NCBI GenBank assembly: GCA_019232645.1
Contig: JAFANO010000679.1
Coordinates: 1-7,740, forward strand
DNA from: Planctomycetaceae bacterium
GTDB taxonomy: Bacteria; Planctomycetota; Planctomycetia; Isosphaerales; Isosphaeraceae
Direction of reading: 5' to 3'
Length of the DNA: 7,740 bases
This document shows positions 1 to 6,568 of the stretch, piece after piece (positions within the stretch are counted from its first letter, which is position 1; each line of letters opens with the position of its first letter). A program made the translations under genes and the position numbers. Under the pieces are notes generated by a model. The model was not told where the DNA came from and searched no databases. It saw nothing but the letters and a program-made list of their open reading frames with translations.

Positions 1-26
1 CATTTGAAATTTGAAACCTCAAATTG
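1..26. repeat. AT-rich repeat and small inverted repeat at left edge
   Basis: The window opens with an AT-rich stretch in which TTTGAAA occurs twice in tandem (3-9 and 10-16). The arms AATTTGA (8-14) and TCAAATT (19-25) form a perfect 7-bp inverted repeat around the loop AACC. It stands out from the GC-rich DNA around it. It may be the edge of a larger intergenic repeat or of a terminator for a gene left of the window; the sequence alone does not decide. Confidence 0.35.
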
Positions 27-160
27 AAGGTCCGAACCAAGCGCCCAAATCCTCTGGAGTGCGAAAGATCACCTCCTCGCGGCAAATCCAAAGGCGCGTG
101 GCGCGGGGAGTGCATGAGCGGGGATTGTACGGTGATTGAATGCCCGGGGAGCCGACCACG

Positions 161-823
161 ATGTCCGAACGCGACGGCAGTGAAGACCTGCACGGCAACG
201 CGCCCGACAAGTCCGACGTGGCGCTGCTGCTGATCGACCTGATCAACGACCTGGAGTTCGCCGAAGGGGACCAGCTCCTGCGGTTCGCGCGGCCGATGGC
301 CGAGCGGATCGCCGCGCTGAAGCAACGGGCCAAGCGGGCGGGTATCCCCGCCATTTATGTCAACGACAACTTCGGGCGGTGGCGGTCCAATTTCGAGGCG
401 CAGGTGGACCACTGCATCAAGGACAACGTCCGGGGTCGCGTGCTGGCCGAGCGGCTCAGGCCCGAGGAGGACGACTACTTCGTCCTGAAGCCCAAGCACT
501 CGGGCTTTTTCTCGACGACGCTCGACATCCTGCTCGACTACCTCCAGGTCCGAACGGTGATCCTCACCGGCATCGCGGCGAACATCTGCGTCCTGTTCAC
601 CGCCAACGACGCCTACCTGCGCGACTTCCGTCTGTTCGTCCCGAGCGACTGCGTCGCCTCGAACACTTCGGACGACAACCGGTACGCGCTGGAGCAGATG
701 CGGACCGTGCTCAAGGCCGACATCCGGCCGTCTTCGGAACTGGACCTCGACGCGCTGACGAGCGACACCTCCGGCGGCCCGATGCGACGACCGGGCACCG
801 CGCCGCCCGCCGGCCGAACTTGA
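161..823 (+). CDS. isochorismatase-family cysteine hydrolase
   Basis: Predicted 220-residue cytoplasmic hydrolase of the isochorismatase/nicotinamidase-like superfamily, which hydrolyses amides or vinyl ethers of small metabolites. The family triad is visible: Asp26 in the hydrophobic strand LLLIDLIND, Lys110 in FVLKPKHSGF, and the nucleophile Cys143 in GIAANICVLFTA. The two residues before the helix that carries Cys143 fit the usual turn at this point. Length is close to the family norm of about 180-220. I chose the ATG at 161 because GGGGAG (146-151) lies 9 nt upstream; an in-frame ATG at 140 would add seven residues without a good ribosome site. The C-terminal 20 residues are Pro/Gly/Arg-rich and probably disordered. 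The substrate cannot be read from the sequence: family members include nicotinamidase, isochorismatase, N-carbamoylsarcosine amidase and peroxyureidoacrylate amidase. No siderophore, NAD or pyrimidine genes are nearby to choose between them. Confidence 0.9.
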   Translation: MSERDGSEDLHGNAPDKSDVALLLIDLINDLEFAEGDQLLRFARPMAERIAALKQRAKRAGIPAIYVNDNFGRWRSNFEAQVDHCIKDNVRGRVLAERLRPEEDDYFVLKPKHSGFFSTTLDILLDYLQVRTVILTGIAANICVLFTANDAYLRDFRLFVPSDCVASNTSDDNRYALEQMRTVLKADIRPSSELDLDALTSDTSGGPMRRPGTAPPAGRT

Positions 824-907
824 CCACGAAGCCGCGCCATCGTTCTGTGATGATTCCTGTCATCCCCCGCCCCCGATCGAAGGTGACCAGCCCGAGGATC
901 GAACGCG

Positions 908-1435
908 ATGGACATCATGCCCACCCGCTCTCTCTCCCCCGACCTCGCCGAAACGATCCGCGAGGAATTCCGCCTGGACCGTTCGCGCATGACGATGATG
1001 GCGGCGAGGAAGCATGCCGTGCCCGAACGGGCGGTGGTCGAGGTGCTCGTCGGCGAGTGGCCGATCGTCCGGCTCCGCGACGGCGTCTTCCGCGAGCTGA
1101 TGGACGCGCTCCCCGAGCTCGGGCCGATGCGCGTCTTCGTCCGGAGCCGCGCGGCGATCATCGAGTCGGTCGGGACGTTTGGCGGCTTCTCCCAGACCGG
1201 GCCGTTCTTCAACGTGCAGACCGACACGCTCGACATGCACATCCTGCACGCCGAGATCGACAGCATCTTCTCGGTCGAGAAGTGGGGGCACGACACCGAG
1301 ATCGCCACCCACTCGTTCCAGTTCTTCGACCGCTCGGGCGACCCCGCCTTCAAAGCATTCCTCTGGGAGAGCTTCCCTCAGGTCCCGGCCCGGAGGGTCG
1401 CCTCCTTCCGGGCTCTGACCCGGCGCTTCTCCTGA
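908..1435 (+). CDS. ChuX/HutX-like heme-carrier-family protein
   Basis: A 175-residue protein resembling the cytoplasmic heme-utilisation carriers ChuX and HutX. As recalled from the E. coli ChuX pattern, the shared order is an N-terminal helical segment (about 10-50), a strand with ALPELGPMRVFVRS (67-80) and an aromatic-rich FFNVQTDTLDMHI segment (100-112). Next come IDSIFSVEK (117-125) and SFQFFDRSGDPAFKAFL (136-152), with a final helix ending in SFRAL. His111 in LDMHI is at the family's conserved LDLHI-like position; His135 is a second possible ligand. Members bind heme in the cytosol and some degrade it or pass it on. The start is the ATG at 908 with GAGGAT (894-899) 8 nt upstream; a second ATG at 917 is possible. 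The gene follows the hydrolase after 84 bp on the same strand; a TTGACC hexamer at 820-825 could be a -35 box, but its -10 is poor. No TonB receptor, heme ABC transporter or Fur site is visible, so the heme role rests on family likeness only. Confidence 0.75.
   Translation: MDIMPTRSLSPDLAETIREEFRLDRSRMTMMAARKHAVPERAVVEVLVGEWPIVRLRDGVFRELMDALPELGPMRVFVRSRAAIIESVGTFGGFSQTGPFFNVQTDTLDMHILHAEIDSIFSVEKWGHDTEIATHSFQFFDRSGDPAFKAFLWESFPQVPARRVASFRALTRRFS
1388..1413. terminator. GC-rich hairpin at the convergent gene ends
   Basis: GCCCGGA (1388-1394) pairs with TCCGGGC (1407-1413). Two further G-C pairs can form inside if one T is bulged, giving about 9 bp. It lies within the last codons of the ChuX-like gene and 39-64 nt past the stop of the SpoIIE gene read on the minus strand. 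The 16 bp between the two stops leave no room for a separate terminator. It is therefore the best candidate for ending the minus-strand transcript, but there is no U-tract and it may be only coding sequence. Confidence 0.3.
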
Positions 1436-1451
1436 CGCCGAGGTGTGTCGC

Positions 1452-2750
1452 TCAGAAGACCTTCGCCACGAGCAGGGTTCGGTCGTCGTCGGCGGGTTGG
1501 CCGCGGGTGAACGCCGCCAAGGCGTCGAGCACTGCGCGGATCAGGCCGTCGGCGGTGAGGTGGCAGTTGGCCAGGGCCTCGTCGAGCCGCGTCATTCCGA
1601 ACATGTTCCCCGAAGGGTCGGTCGCGTCGGTGATCCCGTCGGTGTAGAAGATGATCTGGTCGCCCGGTCGGAGTTCCTGCGCGGACTGCTCGTAACGCTG
1701 GTCGGCGAAGACGCCGAGCGGGAGGTTGCCGACGCCGTCGAGCGCGTGGACGGACCCGTCCTCGCACCGCTTCAGGCGGGGGGGGTTGTGTCCGGCGCTG
1801 GCGTAGGTCAACTCCCGCCGCCGGGGATCGTACACCCCGTAGAAGGCGGTGACGAACGTCTCGCTGTCGGCCGTGTAGCGCGAAGCCAGTTGCTCGTTGA
1901 CGTGATTGAGCACGACGGCCGGTGGGTCGAGCGGCCCCGGGTAAGCGTGGGCGATGCTGTGCGTGATCGCCATCATGACCGCCGCCGGGGTCCCGTGGCC
2001 GCTGACGTCGGCGATCAGGATGCCGCACCGGCCGTCGGGCAGGGGGAAGAGGTCGTAGTAGTCGCCGCCGGCCCACCGCGACGTCTGGTAGTGCGCGGCC
2101 AGGTCGAGGCCGGGGACGACCGGCATCGACCGGGGCAGGAGCGACCGCTGGATGTCGGCGACCAGCTTCAGCTCGCCGTCGACGATGTCGTAGGCCCGCT
2201 TCAGCTCCTCGGCCAGCACGAGGTTGTGCGTCGCCCGGCCGAACAGGTTGCTCATCCAGACCTGCTCGGGGAACTCCTCGCGGTCGAAGGCGGCGGGCTC
2301 GGGCCTCATCAGGACGGCCATGTTGAGGGCGACCCCCTGGTGGAAGTGGGGGATGGCGATGAGCGAGCGCTGACCCTCGAAATAGGCCGCGGCGGGGTCG
2401 TCCGGCGCGACCTCCAACTCGTCGATGATCCGGGGTTCGTCGCCATAGATCAACTCGCCGAACAGGCCCCCTTCGAGCAGGGGCAGGCGATCCTTCTGCT
2501 TCCAGGGATCGATCTCGTCCTTCCACAGGCTCGAGCGCGTGATCCGATACTTGGGGAACTCCAGGTCCCGCCGGCTCAGTGCGACGTAACGGTTCGCCGG
2601 CATGATCTGGCGGATCCGCTCGCCGTAGGCCCGGACCATCGCCTGGGGGTCGGTCTGGAGGCTCATCTCGCGCATCATCTCGATGATCAGATCGAGCCGA
2701 TGCCGCCAGTCCACCGCCTTGCCGCCGATGAGTCCCTGCGTCGCCGTCAT
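1452..2750 (-). CDS. GAF-SpoIIE PP2C-type serine phosphatase
   Basis: Predicted 432-residue soluble regulator of the RsbU/SpoIIE type. Such proteins dephosphorylate phosphoserine on anti-anti-sigma (STAS) proteins, so they act in partner-switching control of transcription or other outputs. Residues about 10-170 look like a GAF-like sensory domain, followed by a helical linker (about 181-206) ending in IQRSLLP, the usual entry to this phosphatase. The PP2C metal and core motifs are all present: GGDYYD (228-233), DVSGHGTPAA (248-257), AGHNPP (319-324), YTDGITDA (369-376) and DDDRTLLV (421-428). The catalytic domain therefore looks intact. I chose the ATG at 2750 because GAGGA (2761-2757) lies 6 nt upstream; a GTG at 2780 would add ten residues without support. 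No transmembrane segment is seen. No STAS protein or anti-sigma kinase gene is in the window, so its partner is unknown. The sigma-like gene on the same strand at 4198-3539 is a neighbour only in a loose sense. Confidence 0.93.
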   Translation of the reverse strand: MTATQGLIGGKAVDWRHRLDLIIEMMREMSLQTDPQAMVRAYGERIRQIMPANRYVALSRRDLEFPKYRITRSSLWKDEIDPWKQKDRLPLLEGGLFGELIYGDEPRIIDELEVAPDDPAAAYFEGQRSLIAIPHFHQGVALNMAVLMRPEPAAFDREEFPEQVWMSNLFGRATHNLVLAEELKRAYDIVDGELKLVADIQRSLLPRSMPVVPGLDLAAHYQTSRWAGGDYYDLFPLPDGRCGILIADVSGHGTPAAVMMAITHSIAHAYPGPLDPPAVVLNHVNEQLASRYTADSETFVTAFYGVYDPRRRELTYASAGHNPPRLKRCEDGSVHALDGVGNLPLGVFADQRYEQSAQELRPGDQIIFYTDGITDATDPSGNMFGMTRLDEALANCHLTADGLIRAVLDALAAFTRGQPADDDRTLLVAKVF

Positions 2751-2846
2751 CGTCGATCCTCGCCCGGTTCGGCTCGGCACGCTCGTGATCGGAGCGTCGC
2801 GATCGGGGATCGGGATGCCGACGTCACAACGTCATCCCTCCCCGAT

Positions 2847-2870
2847 GCATTGTAGGGCGTCGGACAATGC
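2847..2870 (-). promoter_or_regulatory. inverted repeat with -10-like box upstream of the SpoIIE gene
   Basis: GCATTGT (2847-2853) and ACAATGC (2864-2870) are perfect 7-bp arms separated by 10 nt. On the minus strand the left-coordinate arm together with the adjoining base reads TACAAT (2854-2849), five of six matches to a -10 box, about 100 nt before the SpoIIE start. No good -35 box is found at the right distance. The site also lies 8 bp past the stop of the small membrane-protein gene, so it could instead be a 3' hairpin of that transcript. An ACGTCA direct repeat (2821-2826, 2829-2834) sits between it and the SpoIIE gene. Confidence 0.35.
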
Positions 2871-2877
2871 TCCCGGA

Positions 2878-3162
2878 TCAGCGGACCTGGGCCCGCGCGC
2901 CCGAGGCGCTGACACGGGCAACGACGCGGGAGCGGGAGGAGGAGCCGCGGCGCGTCCAACCGCGGGAGAGTGCGAGCGCCGTCGGTCCACGGCCAAACGC
3001 GCCATGTTGTCCGATGGCCACGACCGATTTCGCGTCCTCTTCATACAGGTCGGCCAACTTCCTGACCTGCGACGACAGGACCCAGATCGATCCGGCGATG
3101 ATCAGCATCCCCGACCAGAGGATCAACGCGAGGCTGCTGACATTGATGTTGAAGCTCGACAT
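2878..3162 (-). CDS. small single-pass membrane protein
   Basis: A predicted 94-residue protein that I do not recognise. Residues about 10-31 form one hydrophobic segment (core LILWSGMLIIAGSIWVL), followed at once by Arg-Lys and an acidic stretch around DLYEEDA. This suggests a membrane anchor with the C-terminus inside. The tail from about residue 55 is Arg/Ser/Ala-rich and probably disordered. Third codon positions are overwhelmingly G or C through the whole frame, including the tail, which supports a real gene. The start is the ATG at 3162; only a weak GGAA (3174-3171) precedes it at 8 nt. It lies 127 bp upstream of the SpoIIE gene in the same direction and could share its transcript. The function is unknown. 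Confidence 0.6.
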   Translation of the reverse strand: MSSFNINVSSLALILWSGMLIIAGSIWVLSSQVRKLADLYEEDAKSVVAIGQHGAFGRGPTALALSRGWTRRGSSSRSRVVARVSASGARAQVR

Positions 3163-3538
3163 GGAAGCGTTTCCAGGGATTCTGAAGATCGCACCGTTGT
3201 GGCCTACGGGGAAACTACGGCAGGGAGCTCGCGCCGTGTCACCACGACAACACCCCGTCGACGGATTCGTCCGATCAAGACGTGCAGGTAGAGAGCGAAG
3301 GCAGGTCTTTTGAACAGGCGGGAATGCCCCTCTCGCGCCTCCTCATCGGAGGTGCGTGGGTCGGGTTCGAGGACCTCGGGCACCGCGCATTACCCCCTGG
3401 TCCCTTGAATGGATGATCGGGCGGCAGGGCCACGGCGTCCCGGGATTGTGGAGGTTGATGGGGACGACCTGGTGGAGTTGTCAGGCCGAGCCTCGCTCAC
3501 TCCACGACCCGGGCCCTCCCCCGCGACAGCGGACCGGA
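3163..3538. other. 376-bp gap without a convincing gene
   Basis: This stretch lies between the ends of two minus-strand genes and shows no frame with plausible protein sequence. It probably holds the promoter of the small membrane-protein gene on the right-to-left strand, but I find no clear -35/-10 pair. One good hairpin is listed separately (3334-3356). A short CGGA-TTCG-TCCG stem-loop lies at 3262-3273. Confidence 0.5.
3334..3356 (-). terminator. hairpin downstream of the sigma-like gene
   Basis: CGCGCCTCC (3334-3342) pairs with GGAGGTGCG (3348-3356) over 9 bp with one G-T wobble, around the loop TCATC. It lies about 180 nt past the stop of the minus-strand sigma-like gene. No U-tract follows on either strand, so terminator function is only a possibility. 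Confidence 0.3.
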
Positions 3539-4198
3539 TCAGCCAACAGTCCGGGCGTCGTTCTCCTCGGCCAGTCCCTGGCCAAGATCGAGTTCGTCGC
3601 GGCGGCCGGCGAGGTAGCGTTCGAGCTTGCGAAGGGCCTTGTACTTCTCGTCGCTGACGCGAGCGACGGGCAGGCTCATCGACTCGCCGATCTCAGGAAC
3701 GGTCCAGCCTCGGGTCCAGAGTTCGACGATCTTATCCTGGCGCGACGTGAGGACAGCCTGCCGGGCCGCTTCGAGGATCTCGCCAAGTTCTTGGCGATTG
3801 CGATGTCGCCGATCGAAATCGGGACCGGGCATGTACTGATCGTCGAGCGGTTGGTGGCGCTTCGAGCGCTGGACGCGTTTTCGGACCATGTCGATGGCGC
3901 GGACCAACTCGCGTCGCTCGGAGGTGTCGTCGGCCAGGACGAGGTTCAGGTCGAGCTGGCCGGCGCGGGCCTTGCTCAGGAGTCGGCAGCAGACCTCCTG
4001 GGTGCAGTCATCCCAGAGTCCCGGGTCGAGCCGGGCGTTCCGCCAGCAGACCGTGCAGTAGCGCTGGATGTCGCGGACCAGTTCCGATTCCGACGCCGAT
4101 GCGGTGAGCGCGGCCAGGCCGACGACCAGGGCCATCGCGGTCGGGCCGGCCCGGAGCGTCCGATGCCCTCTGGGGGGCCCGAGCGATTCTTGGGACAT
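3539..4198 (-). CDS. sigma-70-like (ECF-type) regulatory protein
   Basis: Predicted 219-residue protein with the layout of a small ECF-type sigma factor. Residues about 37-75 look like sigma region 2, with RYCTVCWRNARLDPGLWDDC and then TQEVCCRLL; the DCTQE element is the typical DxxQE-like hallmark. Residues about 140-196 look like region 4 with a helix-turn-helix (SRQDKIVELWTRGWTVPEIG and the following recognition helix). The link between them (76-138) is long and charged. Four cysteines (48, 51, 65, 70-71 area) cluster in the region 2 part. The start is the ATG at 4198, with GGAG (4210-4207) 8 nt upstream; longer readings of the frame up to 4477 have no ribosome site and run into noncoding sequence. 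Residues 22-33 (MALVVGLAALTA) are hydrophobic but too short for a secure membrane span. I associate this kind of sequence with planctomycetes. No anti-sigma gene is adjacent, and target promoters are unknown. Confidence 0.8.
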   Translation of the reverse strand: MSQESLGPPRGHRTLRAGPTAMALVVGLAALTASASESELVRDIQRYCTVCWRNARLDPGLWDDCTQEVCCRLLSKARAGQLDLNLVLADDTSERRELVRAIDMVRKRVQRSKRHQPLDDQYMPGPDFDRRHRNRQELGEILEAARQAVLTSRQDKIVELWTRGWTVPEIGESMSLPVARVSDEKYKALRKLERYLAGRRDELDLGQGLAEENDARTVG

Positions 4199-4252
4199 AG
4201 ACTTAACTCCGCCTGAGTACGCCGTGCAAGAGATCGGGGGCGGCTTGACATC

Positions 4253-4289
4253 GGTGACCGGTATGTCGCATACGTCCGGTCCAATCACC
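4253..4289. promoter_or_regulatory. 37-nt imperfect palindrome between HAD and sigma-like genes
   Basis: Outer arms GGTGA (4253-4257) and TCACC (4285-4289) enclose CCGGTATG (4258-4265), a TCG loop, and CATAC-gt-CCGG (4269-4279). The inner core GTATG-TCG-CATAC is perfect. It lies 55-91 nt before the start of the sigma-like gene and 41-77 nt past the stop of the HAD gene. It could be an operator for the former or a transcript-end hairpin for the latter; there is no U-tract. Confidence 0.4.
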
Positions 4290-4329
4290 AGACATTCCCC
4301 GGTCGAGAATTCGCCCCTGCTCCTTGGAT

Positions 4330-5040
4330 TCATCGCCTGTCGGGGTGTGCCGGGATTCGCGGTCGTTTCGGCCGGACGATGTACCAGCCTCGCTGCCGCG
4401 CCAGCCGGCTCAGCCGGCGGTGGGGATGGACGACGACCGCGGTACCGACGCGCTCGAGCAGTGCCCGATCGCTCCAATTATCCGCGTAAGCAACCGAATC
4501 GTCCATCGCGATTCCGCGACCTTCGGCCCATCGCTCGGCATAATATCTTTTCCCCTCGCCATAACAAGAGGGCCCCGATCCGACCCCGATGAGCCGACCG
4601 TGCTCAATCACAACCGGCGTCGTCAGCAGGTCGGTGCAGCCGAGGTAGAGGCTCAGCGGCTCGATGACGATCCCGGGCGACGACGAGAGGAGGACGATCT
4701 TCGTCCCCGACCGCCGGAGCTCGGTCAGGTGCTCGACGACCCCCTCGTAGAGCCGGGGTCGGACGAACTCCACGAAGTTATCATAGGCGATGCGTTCCAG
4801 TTCCACGACCGGAATCCGCGCGATGCTCTTGAGGCCGTAGTTGACGAGCCGGCCATAGTCGAGCCGGCCGAACTGGTGTTGCAGGCCGTGGAACATCGCC
4901 CGGAGCACGAAGGAGCGCTTGATCAAGCCCCGGTGCCGGAGGATCCGGGCGAACAGGAACGTGGTGGTCTGCGCCAGCAAGGTACCGTCGACGTCGACAA
5001 ACGCTGCGGCCGGCGGGCGCTCGAACGTGGGCCAGGTCAT
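4330..5040 (-). CDS. HAD-IB family phosphatase
   Basis: Predicted 236-residue cytoplasmic phosphohydrolase of HAD subfamily IB, the group of phosphoserine phosphatase-like enzymes. Motif I is DVDGT with nucleophile Asp16 and acid/base Asp18. Motif II is LLSS with Ser119. Motif III is Lys164 in GEGKRYYAE. Motif IV is YADNWSD with Asp187 and Asp191. The helical cap lies between motifs I and II (about 22-110). The C-terminal VVVHPHRRLSRLARQRGW segment (202-219) matches the NP-x-x-x-L-x-x-x-A-x-x-x-GW ending typical of the TIGR01490-like HAD-IB hydrolases. All catalytic residues are present. The start ATG (5040-5038) overlaps the mutase stop TGA (5039-5037) as ATGA, and GGGAG (5052-5048) lies 7 nt upstream, so the two are probably translationally coupled. 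The substrate is unknown; coupling suggests a sugar phosphate or an envelope precursor, which is inference. Confidence 0.9.
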   Translation of the reverse strand: MTWPTFERPPAAAFVDVDGTLLAQTTTFLFARILRHRGLIKRSFVLRAMFHGLQHQFGRLDYGRLVNYGLKSIARIPVVELERIAYDNFVEFVRPRLYEGVVEHLTELRRSGTKIVLLSSSPGIVIEPLSLYLGCTDLLTTPVVIEHGRLIGVGSGPSCYGEGKRYYAERWAEGRGIAMDDSVAYADNWSDRALLERVGTAVVVHPHRRLSRLARQRGWYIVRPKRPRIPAHPDRR

Positions 5041-6404
5041 CCGGGGACTCCCGTCGCAGTCACCCAGCGGCCGAGCCGGTCGGCCAGGTCGCGCGCCGAG
5101 GCGGGATCGGGCGCCTCGGCGATCACTCGGACGATCGGCTCGGTGTTGCTCGCCCGGACGTGCGCCCAGCGGTCGGGCCAGTCGAGGCGGAGGCCGTCGC
5201 GGCGGTCGGCCGTCGCCTCGGGGAAGGCGGCGCTCATCCGGTCCCAGAGCGCGGCGACGGCCTCCGGTCCCCCCTGGTCCAGGGGATACTGGTCCTTGAC
5301 CATGGCGTATGACGGCAGGCGGCCGACCAGTTGGGAGAGCGGCTCGCCGGTCTCGGCCAGCAGGTCGAGCACCAGGGCCATCGCGACGAAGCTGTCGCGG
5401 ACGAAACCGACGCGGGGGTCGATGACGCCGCCGTTGCCCTCACCCCCCAGGACCGCGGACTCGGCCCGCATCCTCTCGACGACGTGGATCTCGCCGACCG
5501 GCGTCCGGAGGACCGGGCAGCCGAACTGCCGCGCCAGGTCCTCGGTCACGCGCGACGTCGAGAGGTTGAGCACGACCGGGCCCTTGGCCCTCGGCAGCCG
5601 TCGCAGCGCGGCCAGGGCCAGCGTCAGCTCCTCTCCGATGTAGCGGCCCGTCTCATCGACCAGCGCCAGGCGGTCGGCGTCGGGGTCCTGAGCGAAGCCG
5701 ACAACCGACCCAGTGGCGGGCACGATCGCGGCGAACGACCGCAGGTTGGCCTCCGTCGGCTCGGGGGGATGGTCGTATCGGCCGTCGGGGAGCCCCCCGA
5801 GGACCACCGGCGAGCAGCCCAGCGCGCGGAGCAGTGCCGAGCCCATCCGGCCCCCCGCGCCATGGCAGGAGTCGAGCGCCACCACGAACTTCCGCCGCCG
5901 GATCGCCTCGACGTCGACGATCTTGAGCACCTGCTTCAAGTGCGCGGCGTCGGGATCCTCGAGGGTCCGGATCCGACCCAGGGCGTCCCACGCCACCCAG
6001 CCGAAGTCGCGGCGCCGGAGACGGTCCAGGACCGTGCGCCCCATGTCCGCGCTCAGGACCATGCCTTCGGGCTGGAAGAACTTGAGGCCGTTATACTTGG
6101 GCGGGTTGTGCGAGGCCGAGATCTGGATGCCGCCGACGGCCCCCTGGTCGCGGACGAGCCGCCCGAGGGTCGGGGTGGCCACCGCGCCGACGAGCAGGGG
6201 GTCGCGCCCCGTCGCCGCCACCCCCGCCAGGACCGCCGGGACGAAGACGGGGGCCGAGACCCGGCCGTCATGCCCCACGACGATCGGGCCCGGCGCGCAC
6301 CCGGCGGCATACGCCGCCGCGAACTCGACCATTATCGCCGGGTCCAGGCCATCGCCGATGACCCCCCGCAACCCCGACACGCTCACGATCCGAGTCCCGC
6401 TCAC
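5037..6404 (-). CDS. glmM: phosphoglucosamine/phosphomannomutase-type phosphohexomutase
   Basis: Predicted 455-residue alpha-D-phosphohexomutase. It would interconvert sugar 6- and 1-phosphates through a phosphoserine enzyme; as GlmM it would make glucosamine-1-phosphate for UDP-GlcNAc, peptidoglycan and lipid A. The four family loops are present in order. The catalytic serine loop ISASHNPP (95-102) has Ser98. The metal site DPDADR (240-245) is complete. The sugar-specificity loop is GEGNGG (321-326), and the phosphate-binding loop is RASNTEP (417-423). The start reads VSVSGLRGVIG, as expected for the N-terminus. The GEGNGG loop resembles that of archaeal-type GlmM more than the GEQSGH of E. 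coli GlmM, so phosphomannomutase or phosphoglucomutase activity is possible. I chose the GTG at 6404, with GGGGGAGG just upstream at tight spacing; GTG at 6386 is an alternative. It is first in a two-gene unit with the HAD phosphatase. A promoter candidate is listed at 6459-6486. Confidence 0.88.
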   Translation of the reverse strand: MSGTRIVSVSGLRGVIGDGLDPAIMVEFAAAYAAGCAPGPIVVGHDGRVSAPVFVPAVLAGVAATGRDPLLVGAVATPTLGRLVRDQGAVGGIQISASHNPPKYNGLKFFQPEGMVLSADMGRTVLDRLRRRDFGWVAWDALGRIRTLEDPDAAHLKQVLKIVDVEAIRRRKFVVALDSCHGAGGRMGSALLRALGCSPVVLGGLPDGRYDHPPEPTEANLRSFAAIVPATGSVVGFAQDPDADRLALVDETGRYIGEELTLALAALRRLPRAKGPVVLNLSTSRVTEDLARQFGCPVLRTPVGEIHVVERMRAESAVLGGEGNGGVIDPRVGFVRDSFVAMALVLDLLAETGEPLSQLVGRLPSYAMVKDQYPLDQGGPEAVAALWDRMSAAFPEATADRRDGLRLDWPDRWAHVRASNTEPIVRVIAEAPDPASARDLADRLGRWVTATGVPG

Positions 6405-6458
6405 GATCCTCCCCCGTCCCGATCCGCGGGTCCGCCACGTCTACTGTCCATCCCCAAG

Positions 6459-6486
6459 ATTAGAGAATCCGGGCCTCGACGGGCAA
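6459..6486 (-). promoter_or_regulatory. promoter candidate for the mutase-HAD unit
   Basis: On the minus strand, TTGCCC (6486-6481) and TCTAAT (6464-6459) are separated by 16 nt. They match the sigma-70 consensus at four and five of six bases. Transcription would start near 6452, leaving a leader of about 48 nt before the GTG at 6404. Consensus promoters are only a rough guide in high-GC planctomycetes. Confidence 0.42.
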
Positions 6487-6507
6487 GACCTAGACTCACG
6501 GGAGGGG

Positions 6508-6531
6508 CCCGGACACGTGGGGACGTCCGGG
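6508..6531. other. hairpin upstream of the mutase gene
   Basis: CCCGGAC (6508-6514) pairs with GTCCGGG (6525-6531) around a 10-nt loop; ACGT occurs once in each half. It lies 38 nt past the stop of the decayed minus-strand coding remnant and just upstream of the mutase promoter candidate. It could be a leftover transcript end or an operator. No U-tract is present. Confidence 0.35.
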
Positions 6532-6568
6532 AGCATGACGCTTGACGAGGCGGGGGCCGATCGGGGCA

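Noticed and set aside
1443..2855. Long plus-strand open frame opposite the SpoIIE gene
   Set aside because: It is the antisense of a strongly G/C-biased coding frame; its translation is low-complexity Val/Gly/Asp-rich and has no domain.
3356..4216. Plus-strand frame opposite the sigma-like gene
   Set aside because: It is the antisense of a frame with clear sigma region 2 and region 4 features.
4199..4477. N-terminal extension of the sigma-like protein up to 4477
   Set aside because: It would overlap the HAD gene end and the palindrome; a ribosome site at the right spacing supports the ATG at 4198.
4324..6545. Long plus-strand frames opposite the HAD and mutase genes
   Set aside because: Both minus-strand genes have complete catalytic motifs; the plus frames are Arg/Pro/Asp-rich antisense readings.
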